From positions 1-64,000 of the forward strand of contig JAEUKB010000040.1 of NCBI GenBank assembly GCA_016794365.1: 64,000 nucleotides of DNA, in the 5' to 3' direction. This DNA is from Myxococcales bacterium. GTDB lineage: Bacteria; Myxococcota_A; Polyangia; Palsa-1104; JAEUJZ01. A model generated the notes under the pieces. It saw nothing but the letters and a program-made list of their open reading frames with translations. It made no database searches and was not told the origin of the DNA. Positions within the stretch are counted from its first letter, which is position 1, and each line of letters starts with the position of its first letter. The translations under genes and the position numbers were made by a program. Below are positions 27,473 through 35,944 of this stretch, piece after piece.

Positions 27473-27865
27473 TAGAATCGCGGCAAGCGAAAAATGCGAG
27501 CTGAACCAATTAGTTAGACGCGCTTGTCGTCGCTGAACTGAGTTCACAAAGATCGCGTGGAACTGTCGAATTGGGCTGAGCGTTGGCCTTCTCAATCCAA
27601 GCACTGCGGTCTGACAAACACGCTGCACAGGTTCGAGAGAGCTTCGACGAGCCGAGTCACACTCCGCTGCGAATCACATGGCTTGGGCTTGATTCACTCG
27701 ATGGTTGAGCCGCACAGCCAGCGCATTTGTGGTCAGAATTTCAGCGTCTACGACGGCCTCGGTCGCAGACGAGACAGCGATCCATCAAACCTGCTATCGT
27801 AGAGCTAGTCTCGACGGACACTTCTGTCCGAATCGGCGCAGCGAGATGGGGGAACGAGCCGAAGG
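27473..27865. other. Divergent intergenic region without a supported gene
   Basis: About 390 bp between the MerR-like gene and the split kinase. Short frames exist in both directions, including an 81-codon one on the plus strand from 27557, but none has domain-like sequence or a good ribosome-binding site. It presumably holds the promoters of both flanking genes. Apart from the palindrome at its left end I see no clear element. Confidence 0.5.
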
Positions 27866-28425
27866 ATGACGGTCAGCGACGATCTTGGCGCGAATCGAAA
27901 GTTCGAGCCGCCACACACAACGCCGGGCAAGTACTGTCCGAGCTGTCATCGCATCTACATCGCCCCCGAGGCAGAGGCGAACTTCTGCGCCAAAGACGGC
28001 GCGCAACTTGTGATCGACCAGCGAATCTTCGGCGACAAGTACGTGCTCGGTGAACCGCTCGGCTTCGGTCACATGAGCGAGGTCTACGTCGCGACCCAAG
28101 CGGGCATCGGACGAAAGGTCGCGCTCAAGCTGCTGCGCAGTGAGCACGAAACCAGTCCCGAAATGCGCAAGCGCTTCGAGCGAGAAGCGCAGATTGCCAG
28201 CTCGCTCGATCATCCCAACGCCGTCACGATCTTTGAAAGCGGCCACACCAGTGACGGACAAAGCTACATCGCGATGGAGCTGCTCAGCGGTGAGACGCTC
28301 GATCGACTGATGGAGCGAGAAGCACCAATGCCTGTGGGACGAGCGCTCGAGCTGCTCATTCCTGCGGTGCGAGCCCTCGCCGCCGCCCACAGCCGCAACA
28401 TCATCCACCGCGATGTGAAGCCGGA
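27866..28425 (+). pseudogene. Ser/Thr protein kinase, 5' part of a split gene
   Basis: The frame encodes a zinc ribbon (CPSCHRIYIAPEAEANFCAKDG), the glycine loop (GEPLGFGHMSEVYVA), the ATP-binding Lys (VALKLLR) and the catalytic loop up to HRDVKP. At the next codon homology stops: the frame runs on for about 90 unrelated residues through the 11-bp repeats to a stop at 28696. DFG, activation segment and C-lobe are missing here but are found in frame-compatible form 4.77 kb downstream at 33185-34168. Joining the two at the shared 7-mer AGCCGGA gives a continuous HRDVKPENIF. The product as it stands lacks the DFG Asp and is presumably inactive. Confidence 0.88.
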
Positions 28426-28570
28426 CAAGCTCAAGTCCGTCGCAAGCGAACGCAGAGACTTCCGTGGTCCGACTCCGGATTGTGCGGAAATCCATCGGAA
28501 CACAGCCCGCAGGTGCATCGCTGCCCAGCGAACAGACAGGTTCGGTGCGTATTTTACAAAAGCACGCGGT

Positions 28571-28625
28571 GTCTCTGTTACGTCTCTGTTGTGTCTCTGT
28601 TGCGTCTCTGTTGCGTCTCTGTTGT
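28571..28625. repeat. Five 11-bp tandem repeats near the left end of the inserted segment
   Basis: The unit is GTCTCTGTTRY, with copies at 28571, 28582, 28593, 28604 and 28615 and a decayed copy after them. It lies 146 bp inside the left junction and 71 bp before the ATG of the first cargo gene. It may be a slippage-prone spacer in the promoter region or an end-recognition array. Confidence 0.85.
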
Positions 28626-28695
28626 GTCTGCGTGTGCGTCTTGATGCGCACCGGCATCTTTACCCAGGATCCGCTAAGCTCAGGAGTTCATCCTG

Positions 28696-30270
28696 ATGAG
28701 CTCGTACTCACGTCCTGAAGACCCCGCGTCATCACAGAATCGACAGCGTCCCAGGTACTTACAAGCCCTTTCACGGCTTGCGGAACCGCAGCGCCTGGCT
28801 CTTTATACCGCATCGCTTGCGCTCGCATACAGCGACGGCACACCTGCGGAACAGGAAGTGGAAGCGCTGTATCGGCTGCTCGATCTGCGTGGACTCGATG
28901 GCGCGTCCGTTCAGCAAGCACACGCTCGACTCCTTCGCGATCAACAGGTGCGGGATTATCTGGTTCCGCTCACCCAACTCGATGATGAAGCACGTCTAGA
29001 GTGTCTGTTTCTGCTGACCGAGATTGCGCACGCGGATGATCGATTCACAGAGAACAAGCGCGCGCTGCTGACAGAAGTTCAGGTGGTGCTGGGTCTACAA
29101 GATGAACAGCTGCGCGTCCTGCAAGCCTTTGTCGCCATGGCGCGCGCACTGCGTCATCGCGGGGTCTCACAGCCAGTTGCAGAGAACATTCTTCGACGGG
29201 CGCAAGTACGTCTACGATCGGTAGGAATCAGCCTGGAAAGTAGTCCGCAGCATCTGTTTGCACGGCGACATACATGGATGGGAATCGCGCTCGGTGTCAC
29301 TGTTGCGCTGATCTCTGTGCTGATCGGACAGCGAACAGAAGTCGCGCTGCTTGCGGGCGCTGTCTTTTCTGTCTTGGGAGTGCTTACGCTGCGACGGACA
29401 CGCGCGCTGCCGCTTCTCTCGCTGGTGAAAGTGGGTCATCGAAAAGGACTCCTTTTGAACCTGCGCAGCATGATCGATACGCTGACCTCCGTGCTGGATT
29501 CCCAGGCCAAGCAAGGAACGACTTCGGAGACAGAAAACAACACCACGCGCGCGCTCAAGCAGCATCGGGATCAGCTGATCGCGCTGCTAGAAAAATACGC
29601 AAGTGAGACAGCTTCTCCGTCGAAGCTTCTGGCTTCTGCGATCTCTGTTCCGAACGCTCAGTTGGATGCGCCGCAGGGTCCGAAGCTTTCCTATAAACAA
29701 GTACGGAAGCAGCTTCTGGATGCAGATGTGCTGCTCTTCCGTGGTACGCGACCGATCTCGCGCATGCTTCAAGCAGGAGCGCGCAGTAGCTATTCCCACT
29801 GTGGCATGGTGGCCTGGTGGCACCGTCGGGCGATGCTGCTTCATGCAGAGAGCGCGTGCATCCAAGCTGTGCCGCTGAGTCATGCGCTTCACAGCTATCC
29901 GGGGGAAGTGGACTGGTATCAAATCCGTTCAGAGGAACGCGATCCCGCCACGGTGCTGCGGATCATCGAAGAAGCGCAGGTCAATCTTGGTCTGTCTTAT
30001 GCACACACGGATCTGCTGCGGAGCATCCTCAATGACGTCGCTGGCATGGAACTCCCAGAGGACTGTGAGGAGCCGCGTGCGCTGTTCTGTTCCCAGTATG
30101 TTGCGCGCTGTTTCCGCAGAGCCGGACTGCCGCTTCATCCTCAGAGTGACATCGAGACCTTCCCATCAGAGATCGCGCTGTCTCCGGTGCTTCACTTCGT
30201 GGGAACCATCGTTCCTGATTTGAATCCAGCAGAGAGGAGAGCTCTCCTTGATCGGAGCCGTGCATGGTAA
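28696..30270 (+). CDS. Membrane protein: TerB-like domain fused to a YiiX/NlpC-P60-like permuted papain-fold domain
   Basis: The protein has 524 residues; ATG with CAGGAG nine bases upstream. Residues about 20-165 are helical and acidic (SLALAYSDGTPAEQEVEAL, LTEIAHADDRFTENKRALL), like the TerB tellurite-resistance fold that binds metal. Two TM helices lie at about 195-235. The C-terminal part from about 330 matches the YiiX/YaeF permuted NlpC/P60 family: DADVLLFRGT, the His in SYSHCGMVAW (about 369) and the nucleophile-like Cys in LFCSQYVARC (about 464). Such enzymes are amidases or acyl-transferases acting on lipids or peptides. The stop overlaps the desaturase start by 7 bp, so the two are translationally coupled. 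Confidence 0.78.
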   Translation: MSSYSRPEDPASSQNRQRPRYLQALSRLAEPQRLALYTASLALAYSDGTPAEQEVEALYRLLDLRGLDGASVQQAHARLLRDQQVRDYLVPLTQLDDEARLECLFLLTEIAHADDRFTENKRALLTEVQVVLGLQDEQLRVLQAFVAMARALRHRGVSQPVAENILRRAQVRLRSVGISLESSPQHLFARRHTWMGIALGVTVALISVLIGQRTEVALLAGAVFSVLGVLTLRRTRALPLLSLVKVGHRKGLLLNLRSMIDTLTSVLDSQAKQGTTSETENNTTRALKQHRDQLIALLEKYASETASPSKLLASAISVPNAQLDAPQGPKLSYKQVRKQLLDADVLLFRGTRPISRMLQAGARSSYSHCGMVAWWHRRAMLLHAESACIQAVPLSHALHSYPGEVDWYQIRSEERDPATVLRIIEEAQVNLGLSYAHTDLLRSILNDVAGMELPEDCEEPRALFCSQYVARCFRRAGLPLHPQSDIETFPSEIALSPVLHFVGTIVPDLNPAERRALLDRSRAW

Positions 30271-31304
30271 GTGAACTTAGAAAGAAGCTGCTGACACAGG
30301 CCAAGCCGGATGCACGTCGCGCCGTCGCACAGCTAGTCGGAACACTGATTCCGCTTGCGCTGATTTGGATGCTTGCGCTGCATCTGATCGAGCGCTCGCT
30401 GCTGCTGTCCCTTGCGCTGACTCCGCTTGCGGCAGCGCTGATGATGCGCGTGTTTGTCTTTGCGCACGACTGCGGCCACGGTGCTTTTTTTCCATCGAAA
30501 ATCGCCAATGACATCTGCGGATTCTGGCTGGGTGTACTGTCGCTGACACCGTATCGCTACTGGCAGCACACCCACAACGCCCATCACGCGACATCAGGAA
30601 ACTTGGATCGGCGCGGAAGCGGAGATGTCACCACGCTCACGCTGCGCGAGTATGAAGCACTTCCTTCGCGACAGAAGCTGGCCTATCGGATCGCGCGACA
30701 TCCTGTGGTGATGTTGGGAATCGGACCGTTTCTGCTGTTTTGGATCAAGCTGCGCTTCCCGTGGGATCTGCCCCGCAGCTACAAAAAGGAATGGGAAAGC
30801 ATCCTGGCGACAAACGGAGTCCTGCTGCTTGCGCTGCTGCTCGCGCATATCAGCGTGGGAATTGGCTCCGCTGCGATGGTGATGGTTCCGACGCTGTGGC
30901 TGGCTCACATGATGGGAATCTTCATCTTCTATGTGCAGCATCAGTTCGAGCACGGATACTGGACGCGCAGTGCAAGCTGGGACTTTGAGCACGCTGCACG
31001 CAAAGGGAGTACGTTTCTGGATCTGCCTCCGCTGCTGCGCTGGATCACGGGATCGATTGGCTATCATCACCTGCATCACTTGGTGAGTCGGATTCCCAAC
31101 TATCAGCTTGCTCAACTTCATGATCAGTTTGAAAGCGAGCTACAGCCAGTGCGGATCGGAGTGCGCGAAGGAATCAGCGCGTTCCGTCTGAAACTCTGGG
31201 ATGAAGAGGCCGCCAAGATGATTCCGTTTCCGGCTCCGCTGGGTGCGAGTACAGGCAAGATCGACAGCCAGCCAAGGAATCCTGAACGCGGAATGTCCAT
31301 GTAG
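30264..31304 (+). CDS. Membrane fatty acid desaturase
   Basis: The protein has 346 residues with the three histidine boxes of membrane diiron desaturases: HDCGHG (about residue 69), HTHNAHH (about 103) and YHHLHH (about 272), set between TM helices in the usual spacing. It introduces a double bond into acyl chains of membrane lipids or acyl-CoA using O2 and an electron donor not encoded here. It overlaps the upstream TerB/YiiX-like gene by 7 bp, which suggests a joint role in membrane lipids. The region specificity cannot be told from sequence. Confidence 0.92.
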   Translation: MVSELRKKLLTQAKPDARRAVAQLVGTLIPLALIWMLALHLIERSLLLSLALTPLAAALMMRVFVFAHDCGHGAFFPSKIANDICGFWLGVLSLTPYRYWQHTHNAHHATSGNLDRRGSGDVTTLTLREYEALPSRQKLAYRIARHPVVMLGIGPFLLFWIKLRFPWDLPRSYKKEWESILATNGVLLLALLLAHISVGIGSAAMVMVPTLWLAHMMGIFIFYVQHQFEHGYWTRSASWDFEHAARKGSTFLDLPPLLRWITGSIGYHHLHHLVSRIPNYQLAQLHDQFESELQPVRIGVREGISAFRLKLWDEEAAKMIPFPAPLGASTGKIDSQPRNPERGMSM

Positions 31305-31452
31305 AGGACACAGCCACCGCAGCAGCCCCAGTCCGCTTGTCCACACACATCCCGCGCGCCAACGCACGGTCCCTTTCCGACAGACGAGCGGTGGTATCGG
31401 CCAGCACTTGCGTTCATCATGAAAAGGAAACGGTGTCGCAAAAGGGGGCGCG

Positions 31453-32958
31453 ATGCACACGCAAGGACGTATTTTGTCTGCGCTGCTGGCTGGTTTTCTG
31501 TCGCTGTCTGGCTGCTCTGGGGGAGACCCAACGGGAGGCAGTGATCCAGCGCCCGATCCGGGATGGATGAAGAATCCGCCTGTGATTACGCCGGGTGCGA
31601 GCGGTCGGTTCTTGCTGCGCGGAACGCTTCTTTTGCCGCAAGGTCCGCTCAAAGGTGAGCTGCTGGTAGAAGGAAACACCCTGACCTGCGTCGCGGAAAG
31701 CTGTGCCAGCGCAACAGGTGCAGCGGGCGCGACGGTGATCGAGACGGGCGGAGTCATCTTCCCCGGCATGCTCGACGGACACAACCACGGTCTGTTTAAC
31801 ATCTTCGACGAAGCAGACTGGAATCCCGGCAGGTTCTACGGCAGCCACAACGACTGGACTTCGGACACGCGCTATCAGCAAGTGCTCGATGCCAAACAGT
31901 ATTTGAACAAGGACGTGACCTCGCCGGTGGATCTGCGCTGCGAGATCGACAAGTACGCGGAGCTCAAAGCGCTGATTGCGGGAACCACATCGTTTACGCT
32001 CGCGCCGGGGGCGGTGGAGCTGGCCTGTTATTCGTCGCTGGCACGGACGATTGATACGTCACGAAACGGGCTCGGAACCGATCTGCTGCGAACGGCGATT
32101 TCGGTTCCCAGCACCACGAGCGCCGCGCAGACAATCTGTAACTCGTATGCAGCGGGAACGTGTAATGCCTATGCGGTACATGTCGGCGAAGGCATCAACG
32201 CCACCGCACGCAATGAGTTTGCGACGCTGGAAAGTCGCGCTGCTGGCTGTCTGCTCGCGCCGCAGACATCGATCGTGCATGGCACTGCGCTCGGGGACGC
32301 AGAGTTTTCCAAGATGGCCGTCGCTGGCATGCGGCTCATCTGGTCGCCGAAGTCGAACCTGTTTCTGTACAACGACACCACGCGGATCGATCTGGCGCTG
32401 AAGGCGGGCATCAAGACGATCGCGCTGGCACCCGATTGGTCGCTCGGCGGGAGCGTCAACCTGCTTGATGAGCTGCGCGTCGCCAACCAAGTGAGCCAGA
32501 GCAAGTGGAACGGGATTCTGTCGCCGCAGCGACTGTTTGACATGGTGACGATCGATGCGGCGCGGGCGCTCGGGGTCGATGGACTGCTCGGATCGCTGGA
32601 GGTTGGCAAGCGCGCAGACCTGGTCTTGGCCCGGATCGATCCGTCGCAGCCGTACACCGCACTGCTGACCGCTTCGCCGCTCGATCTGGACTTGGTGATG
32701 GTGGATGGGAAGCCGCTCTACGGAACGCTGGAGCTGAAGGCGGCAGCCCCGAGCACGCCCGGCTGTGAGGAGCTTTCCATCTGTGGCGCCACCAAGTTTG
32801 TGTGCGTGGCGGAAAGCTCGACCCAGAACAAGCTGAACCAGACCTATGCCGAGATCGTCGATGTGCTGCGCAGCAACCTGAGCGACTACGACACGATGGT
32901 TTCGTCGCTGGGCGTGCAGCCGATGACGCCGCTCGCACCGCTTGTGCGCTGTCCGTAG
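31453..32958 (+). CDS. Lipoprotein amidohydrolase (metal-dependent hydrolase)
   Basis: The protein has 501 residues. A lipobox (LSLSGCSGG, lipidated Cys about 20) marks it as an exported lipoprotein. The metal-dependent hydrolase fold shows VIFPGMLDGHNHG (HxH metal site), YAVHVGEG (His), IVHGTAL (His), LAPDWSL (Asp) and the closing GSLEVGKRADLVLARID. This places it near cytosine-deaminase/imidazolonepropionase-like amidohydrolases, unusual for an outer-envelope lipoprotein. A 55-residue tail with three Cys follows the barrel. AAAGGGGG precedes the ATG. It is the third gene of the inserted segment, 148 bp after the desaturase. Confidence 0.88.
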   Translation: MHTQGRILSALLAGFLSLSGCSGGDPTGGSDPAPDPGWMKNPPVITPGASGRFLLRGTLLLPQGPLKGELLVEGNTLTCVAESCASATGAAGATVIETGGVIFPGMLDGHNHGLFNIFDEADWNPGRFYGSHNDWTSDTRYQQVLDAKQYLNKDVTSPVDLRCEIDKYAELKALIAGTTSFTLAPGAVELACYSSLARTIDTSRNGLGTDLLRTAISVPSTTSAAQTICNSYAAGTCNAYAVHVGEGINATARNEFATLESRAAGCLLAPQTSIVHGTALGDAEFSKMAVAGMRLIWSPKSNLFLYNDTTRIDLALKAGIKTIALAPDWSLGGSVNLLDELRVANQVSQSKWNGILSPQRLFDMVTIDAARALGVDGLLGSLEVGKRADLVLARIDPSQPYTALLTASPLDLDLVMVDGKPLYGTLELKAAAPSTPGCEELSICGATKFVCVAESSTQNKLNQTYAEIVDVLRSNLSDYDTMVSSLGVQPMTPLAPLVRCP

Positions 32959-33184
32959 TCACAGCAGGTACGTCGAATCGCTTCGGCTGGCTGCGATGAA
33001 GCGGTCCGGTCCAGCGGTGTTGTCCCGATCGGAATCCCACGATGAAGTGATTCGGTCCAGAGCGCGGACTTGGATCGCGGCATGTAGTCATCGTGCGACC
33101 GACAGCCACATCGCGCGTTCCCGCTCCGTTCCGCTACGAAACCAAAAACCTTGCGATCTCGACGAGCAGCGGCGCACAGGCTTT
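32959..33184. other. Right end of inserted segment, no gene seen
   Basis: These 226 bp between the amidohydrolase stop and the right junction carry an open frame that runs into the kinase fragment, but its 80 residues are Arg/Ser-rich and domain-less. No inverted repeat matching the left end (28426 onward) was found by eye. Confidence 0.5.
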
Positions 33185-34168
33185 GAGCCGGAAAACATCT
33201 TCGTGGCGCAGAAGCGGCTTTCGGTGGGCACGGAAGAAGTGGTGAAGGTGCTCGACTTTGGCATCGCGCGCGTGCTCGGTCGAAAGACGCGCGTGACAGC
33301 GACGCAGACCGCGCTTGGAACGCCGCACTACATGGCCCCCGAGACGCTGCAAGGGGAAGAAGCGACCACGCAATCGGATGTCTATGCAGTGGGTGTCATC
33401 TTGACAGAGATGCTGACGGGAAAGCTGCCGTGGGGAGAGAGCAGCCGCTCGGAGATTTCGACGGTGATGGCACGAATGGTTGCTGCGCCACAGCGACTGC
33501 TCACACTGTTGCCGAATGGACAGTTTCCCGATGATCTTCAGCCTGCGCTGGATCAGTTTCTGTCGCTCACGCGAGAAGACCGACCGGCGGACTGTGCGGT
33601 CGCGCTACAGGTGCTGCTCCAGATTGGAATCAGCGTCGGTAGCATCGCGGCGCTTAGCTTGTCTTCGCTTCCAGTGATCTCGGTTCCGCCGCTTGCGTCG
33701 GGTCGCCAGCCAGTGAGCGTACCGCCCTCGCAAGAAGGCCCGCAGACTATCGGTGCGGAAGAAGCGACAGTTCGATCCACGCAGCCGATGCGCAGTGCCA
33801 CAGCGGTCTTGCAAGGTACGCGCGTCATCCTGCCGCCAGAGCGTCCCAAGTGGCTGCCATGGCTGGCGGTGCTCGGCGTCTTGGCGCTCGCATTGCTGTG
33901 GTGGACAAACCAGCGAGCATCCCAATCGAACAAGCGTCCCGAGGTCGCAGCCGCAGCCATTCCAGCCCCGGTTTCTTCTGTTGAAACGCCGCCGAAAGAA
34001 CCGACCAGAGTTGAGGAGCCAGAGCCAAGGCCCGCAGCCAAGAGTGAAGAGGCTCCGGCCAAAGGCGAAAAAAAAGCGTCAGCGCATAAGCACCGACGCC
34101 ATACCAAACGAACCAAGGTTTCTGGTTCCCAGAGCCTTCTGTATCCCCTCGATACCAAAGGCTACTAA
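33185..34168 (+). pseudogene. Ser/Thr protein kinase, 3' part of a split gene
   Basis: Homology starts abruptly with PENIFVAQKR, the second half of the catalytic loop KPEN. It continues through DFGIARVLG, GTPHYMAPETLQGE, SDVYAVGVILTEMLTG and the rest of the C-lobe. A Ser/Pro linker, one TM helix (WLPWLAVLGVLALALLWW) and a Lys/His-rich tail follow. The open frame extends upstream to 32942, but that part has no kinase sequence. It complements the fragment at 27866-28425 exactly; together they would give a kinase of about 515 residues with a zinc ribbon and a TM anchor. It ends 4 bp from the convergent tRNA gene. Confidence 0.88.
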
Positions 34169-34172
34169 CTTG

Positions 34173-34246
34173 TGGGTGTACCTGGATTCGAACCAGGGAC
34201 CTCAGCCTTATCAGGGCTGCGCTCTAACCAACTGAGCTATACACCC
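34173..34246 (-). tRNA. tRNA-Ile (GAT anticodon)
   Basis: On the minus strand the sequence folds as a standard tRNA. The acceptor stem GGGTGTA pairs with TACACCC, with discriminator A. The D arm is GCTC/GAGC, the anticodon arm CAGCC-CTGATAA-GGCTG (anticodon GAT), the variable loop AGGTC and the T arm CCTGG-TTCGAAT-CCAGG. CCA is not encoded. The gene stands alone, whereas tRNA-Ile(GAT) is most often found in the 16S-23S spacer of rRNA operons. Confidence 0.97.
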
Positions 34247-34267
34247 AAAGCGCAAGTGAGGATTGGC

Positions 34268-34297
34268 TTACTACCATGCCGTTTTTGGCGCTGTAAA
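34268..34297 (-). promoter_or_regulatory. Probable promoter of tRNA-Ile
   Basis: Read on the minus strand, TTTACA (34297-34292), an 18-bp spacer and TAGTAA (34273-34268) form a sigma70-like promoter. The -10 box ends 21 bp before the mature tRNA 5' end, a usual distance. Confidence 0.55.
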
Positions 34298-34380
34298 GAA
34301 AAAATCCGCACGCGCTTCTTTTTTTCTCGGAGTACGACTGAAGGAGACGCACTCCGAACGCGATTCAGCGACGGAACATA

Positions 34381-35664
34381 CTAGGCCACGGTGTAGATTC
34401 GACGCTCGTCTTTGTCGATGCCCGAAAAGCGCGGCAAGCGGTCGGCTTGGGCCAGTGCCGCGCCCATCTCTGCAGCCGTCGGGAATTCAGCCGGTCGCTG
34501 ATCGACGTTGGCATCGTTGCGACGCAGGTCTTCGTACTGCGGGATGGCCAGCCGCTGCCGATTCGCGAGCGTCTCTTCCACTTCCGCACGCGCAAGCTGG
34601 GTCGCAGCCGTGGACAGAACGCGACCGGCGAAGAACTCTGCCGCGCAGCCCGATCCGTAGCTAAACAGGCCGATTCGCTGACCGGCCAGCTCACTCGCTT
34701 GGTGATGAAGCAGCGAGAGCAGCGCCAGATACAGCGAGCCCGTGTAGATGTTGCCAACTTGCGAGGGAATGCGCAGCGACGGCTCGACTTGCTCAGCGAA
34801 GCTCTTGTCCGCCGCTTCATCGGTCAGTCCGTCAATTTGGCAGCGTCGCTGATGTGCTTTGCGCGCCATCTTGCCGTAGGGAACGTGATAGCAGGTCCGA
34901 ACCAGCGGCGAGTCATCCTGGTTCAAGCGCTGCCACTCGGCGTACGCACCCGTGAGCGCATCGAGATAGCACTGAACGGAAAACTGACCATCGACGAGCG
35001 CATCTTTGCGATACAGCGGACGCCAGAAGTCGTGGACGTTCTGGGAAAAGCTGCCACTGACGCCGGGCTCTAGCTCCAGGACGCGCGGATCTTCGCTGAT
35101 GAGCATGGCCACGGCACCGGCTCCCTGCGTCGGTTCACCAGCGGTTCCCACCGAATAGCGAGCGATGTCGGTGCAGACAATCAGGGCACAGCGACCGCGC
35201 GCCGAACCCGAAGCCAACCAGTCGAGCGCATTCATCAGACCGGCGGTGCCACCAAAGCAGGCATGCTTGGTTTCAAACACTCGGCACGCGCTTGACAGAC
35301 CGAGCAGACCGTGTAGGTACGACGAAATCGGCTTGGAGTGATCCACCGCCGTCTCTGTACCAACGATACACAGACCGATTTCCGATGGAGAGCGACCGGA
35401 AGCTTTCAAACAGCGTCGCGCCGCTTCGGTTGCCAGCGTCACGGGATCTTCATCCGCGTGCGCCACCGACATCTGCGACACACCAAGTCCTTGTATGTAC
35501 TTGGACGGCTGAACGCCTCGCGCCGTAGCCAGATCGGTCAGGTCCACGTAACCCCGAGGCACCGCGAACGCGATGGCATCGATTCCGATCGGTCGGCGAA
35601 CGCCGGTCTGCACAGCTTGCGAGGAAGGATTTTGAGAAACGGTAGAAGCTTGGTCTTTGGTCAT
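34381..35664 (-). CDS. mvaS: Hydroxymethylglutaryl-CoA synthase
   Basis: The protein has 427 residues from the ATG at 35664 (MTKDQAST); the frame extends to 35823 without homology. HMG-CoA synthase features include GTETAVDHSKP (general base Glu), FETKHACFGGTAGL (acetyl-accepting Cys), the His in CYHVPYGKMARKAHQ, and GNIYTGSLYLAL. It condenses acetyl-CoA with acetoacetyl-CoA to HMG-CoA, the committed carbon for the mevalonate route to isoprenoids. Myxobacteria are among the bacteria that use this route. No other mevalonate gene is nearby. Confidence 0.95.
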   Translation of the reverse strand: MTKDQASTVSQNPSSQAVQTGVRRPIGIDAIAFAVPRGYVDLTDLATARGVQPSKYIQGLGVSQMSVAHADEDPVTLATEAARRCLKASGRSPSEIGLCIVGTETAVDHSKPISSYLHGLLGLSSACRVFETKHACFGGTAGLMNALDWLASGSARGRCALIVCTDIARYSVGTAGEPTQGAGAVAMLISEDPRVLELEPGVSGSFSQNVHDFWRPLYRKDALVDGQFSVQCYLDALTGAYAEWQRLNQDDSPLVRTCYHVPYGKMARKAHQRRCQIDGLTDEAADKSFAEQVEPSLRIPSQVGNIYTGSLYLALLSLLHHQASELAGQRIGLFSYGSGCAAEFFAGRVLSTAATQLARAEVEETLANRQRLAIPQYEDLRRNDANVDQRPAEFPTAAEMGAALAQADRLPRFSGIDKDERRIYTVA

Positions 35665-35944
35665 GGCTGCGTCTTCAGCAAGGTGGGTGCCAATCCTCAC
35701 TGCGCGCCAGATGACTCGCATCAAATCGCTTGTCTCTCGATGGCGCGAAGCGGCTACGGATTCATGGTCGGATCTCCACATCACCGACGCTTGCGATGTC
35801 GCACCGAAGGAGCGCCGCCGCACGAGCCGGGCGATCCCCTGAGCCTCCCCCTATTCGTTTTGTAGGCTTTGAAGATAAGATGGATCCGGGGGGAAAAAGC
35901 GTAGGATGCACTCGCACGCACTGCATAGAAAAGGAGACGTGACG

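Larger units (their letters stand above)
28419..33191 (+). mobile_element. Inserted segment of about 4.77 kb splitting the kinase gene, with a 7-bp repeat at both ends
   Basis: AGCCGGA occurs at 28419-28425 and again at 33185-33191; the kinase is continuous if one copy and everything between is removed. The segment carries a TerB/YiiX-like gene, a desaturase and an amidohydrolase, all on the plus strand. I found no transposase, integrase or convincing terminal inverted repeats, so the mechanism is unknown. The 7-bp repeat may be a target-site duplication or junction microhomology. The class mobile_element is used for lack of a better term. Codon use does not obviously differ from the neighbours. 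Confidence 0.6.

Noticed and set aside
27557..27802. Small 81-codon gene in the divergent gap
   Set aside because: No ribosome-binding site, no recognisable composition or domain; probably chance.
28571..28625. CRISPR-like array
   Set aside because: The units are 11 bp with no spacers. No cas genes are present in the window.
32942..33184. Open frame upstream of the kinase 3' fragment as a genuine N-terminal part
   Set aside because: The 80 residues are Arg/Ser-rich without domain features, overlap the amidohydrolase end, and have no ribosome-binding site. Kinase sequence starts only at 33185.
28426..33184. Transposase, integrase or terminal inverted repeats in the inserted segment
   Set aside because: All three open genes are non-recombinases. 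The two ends compared by eye do not match as inverted repeats.
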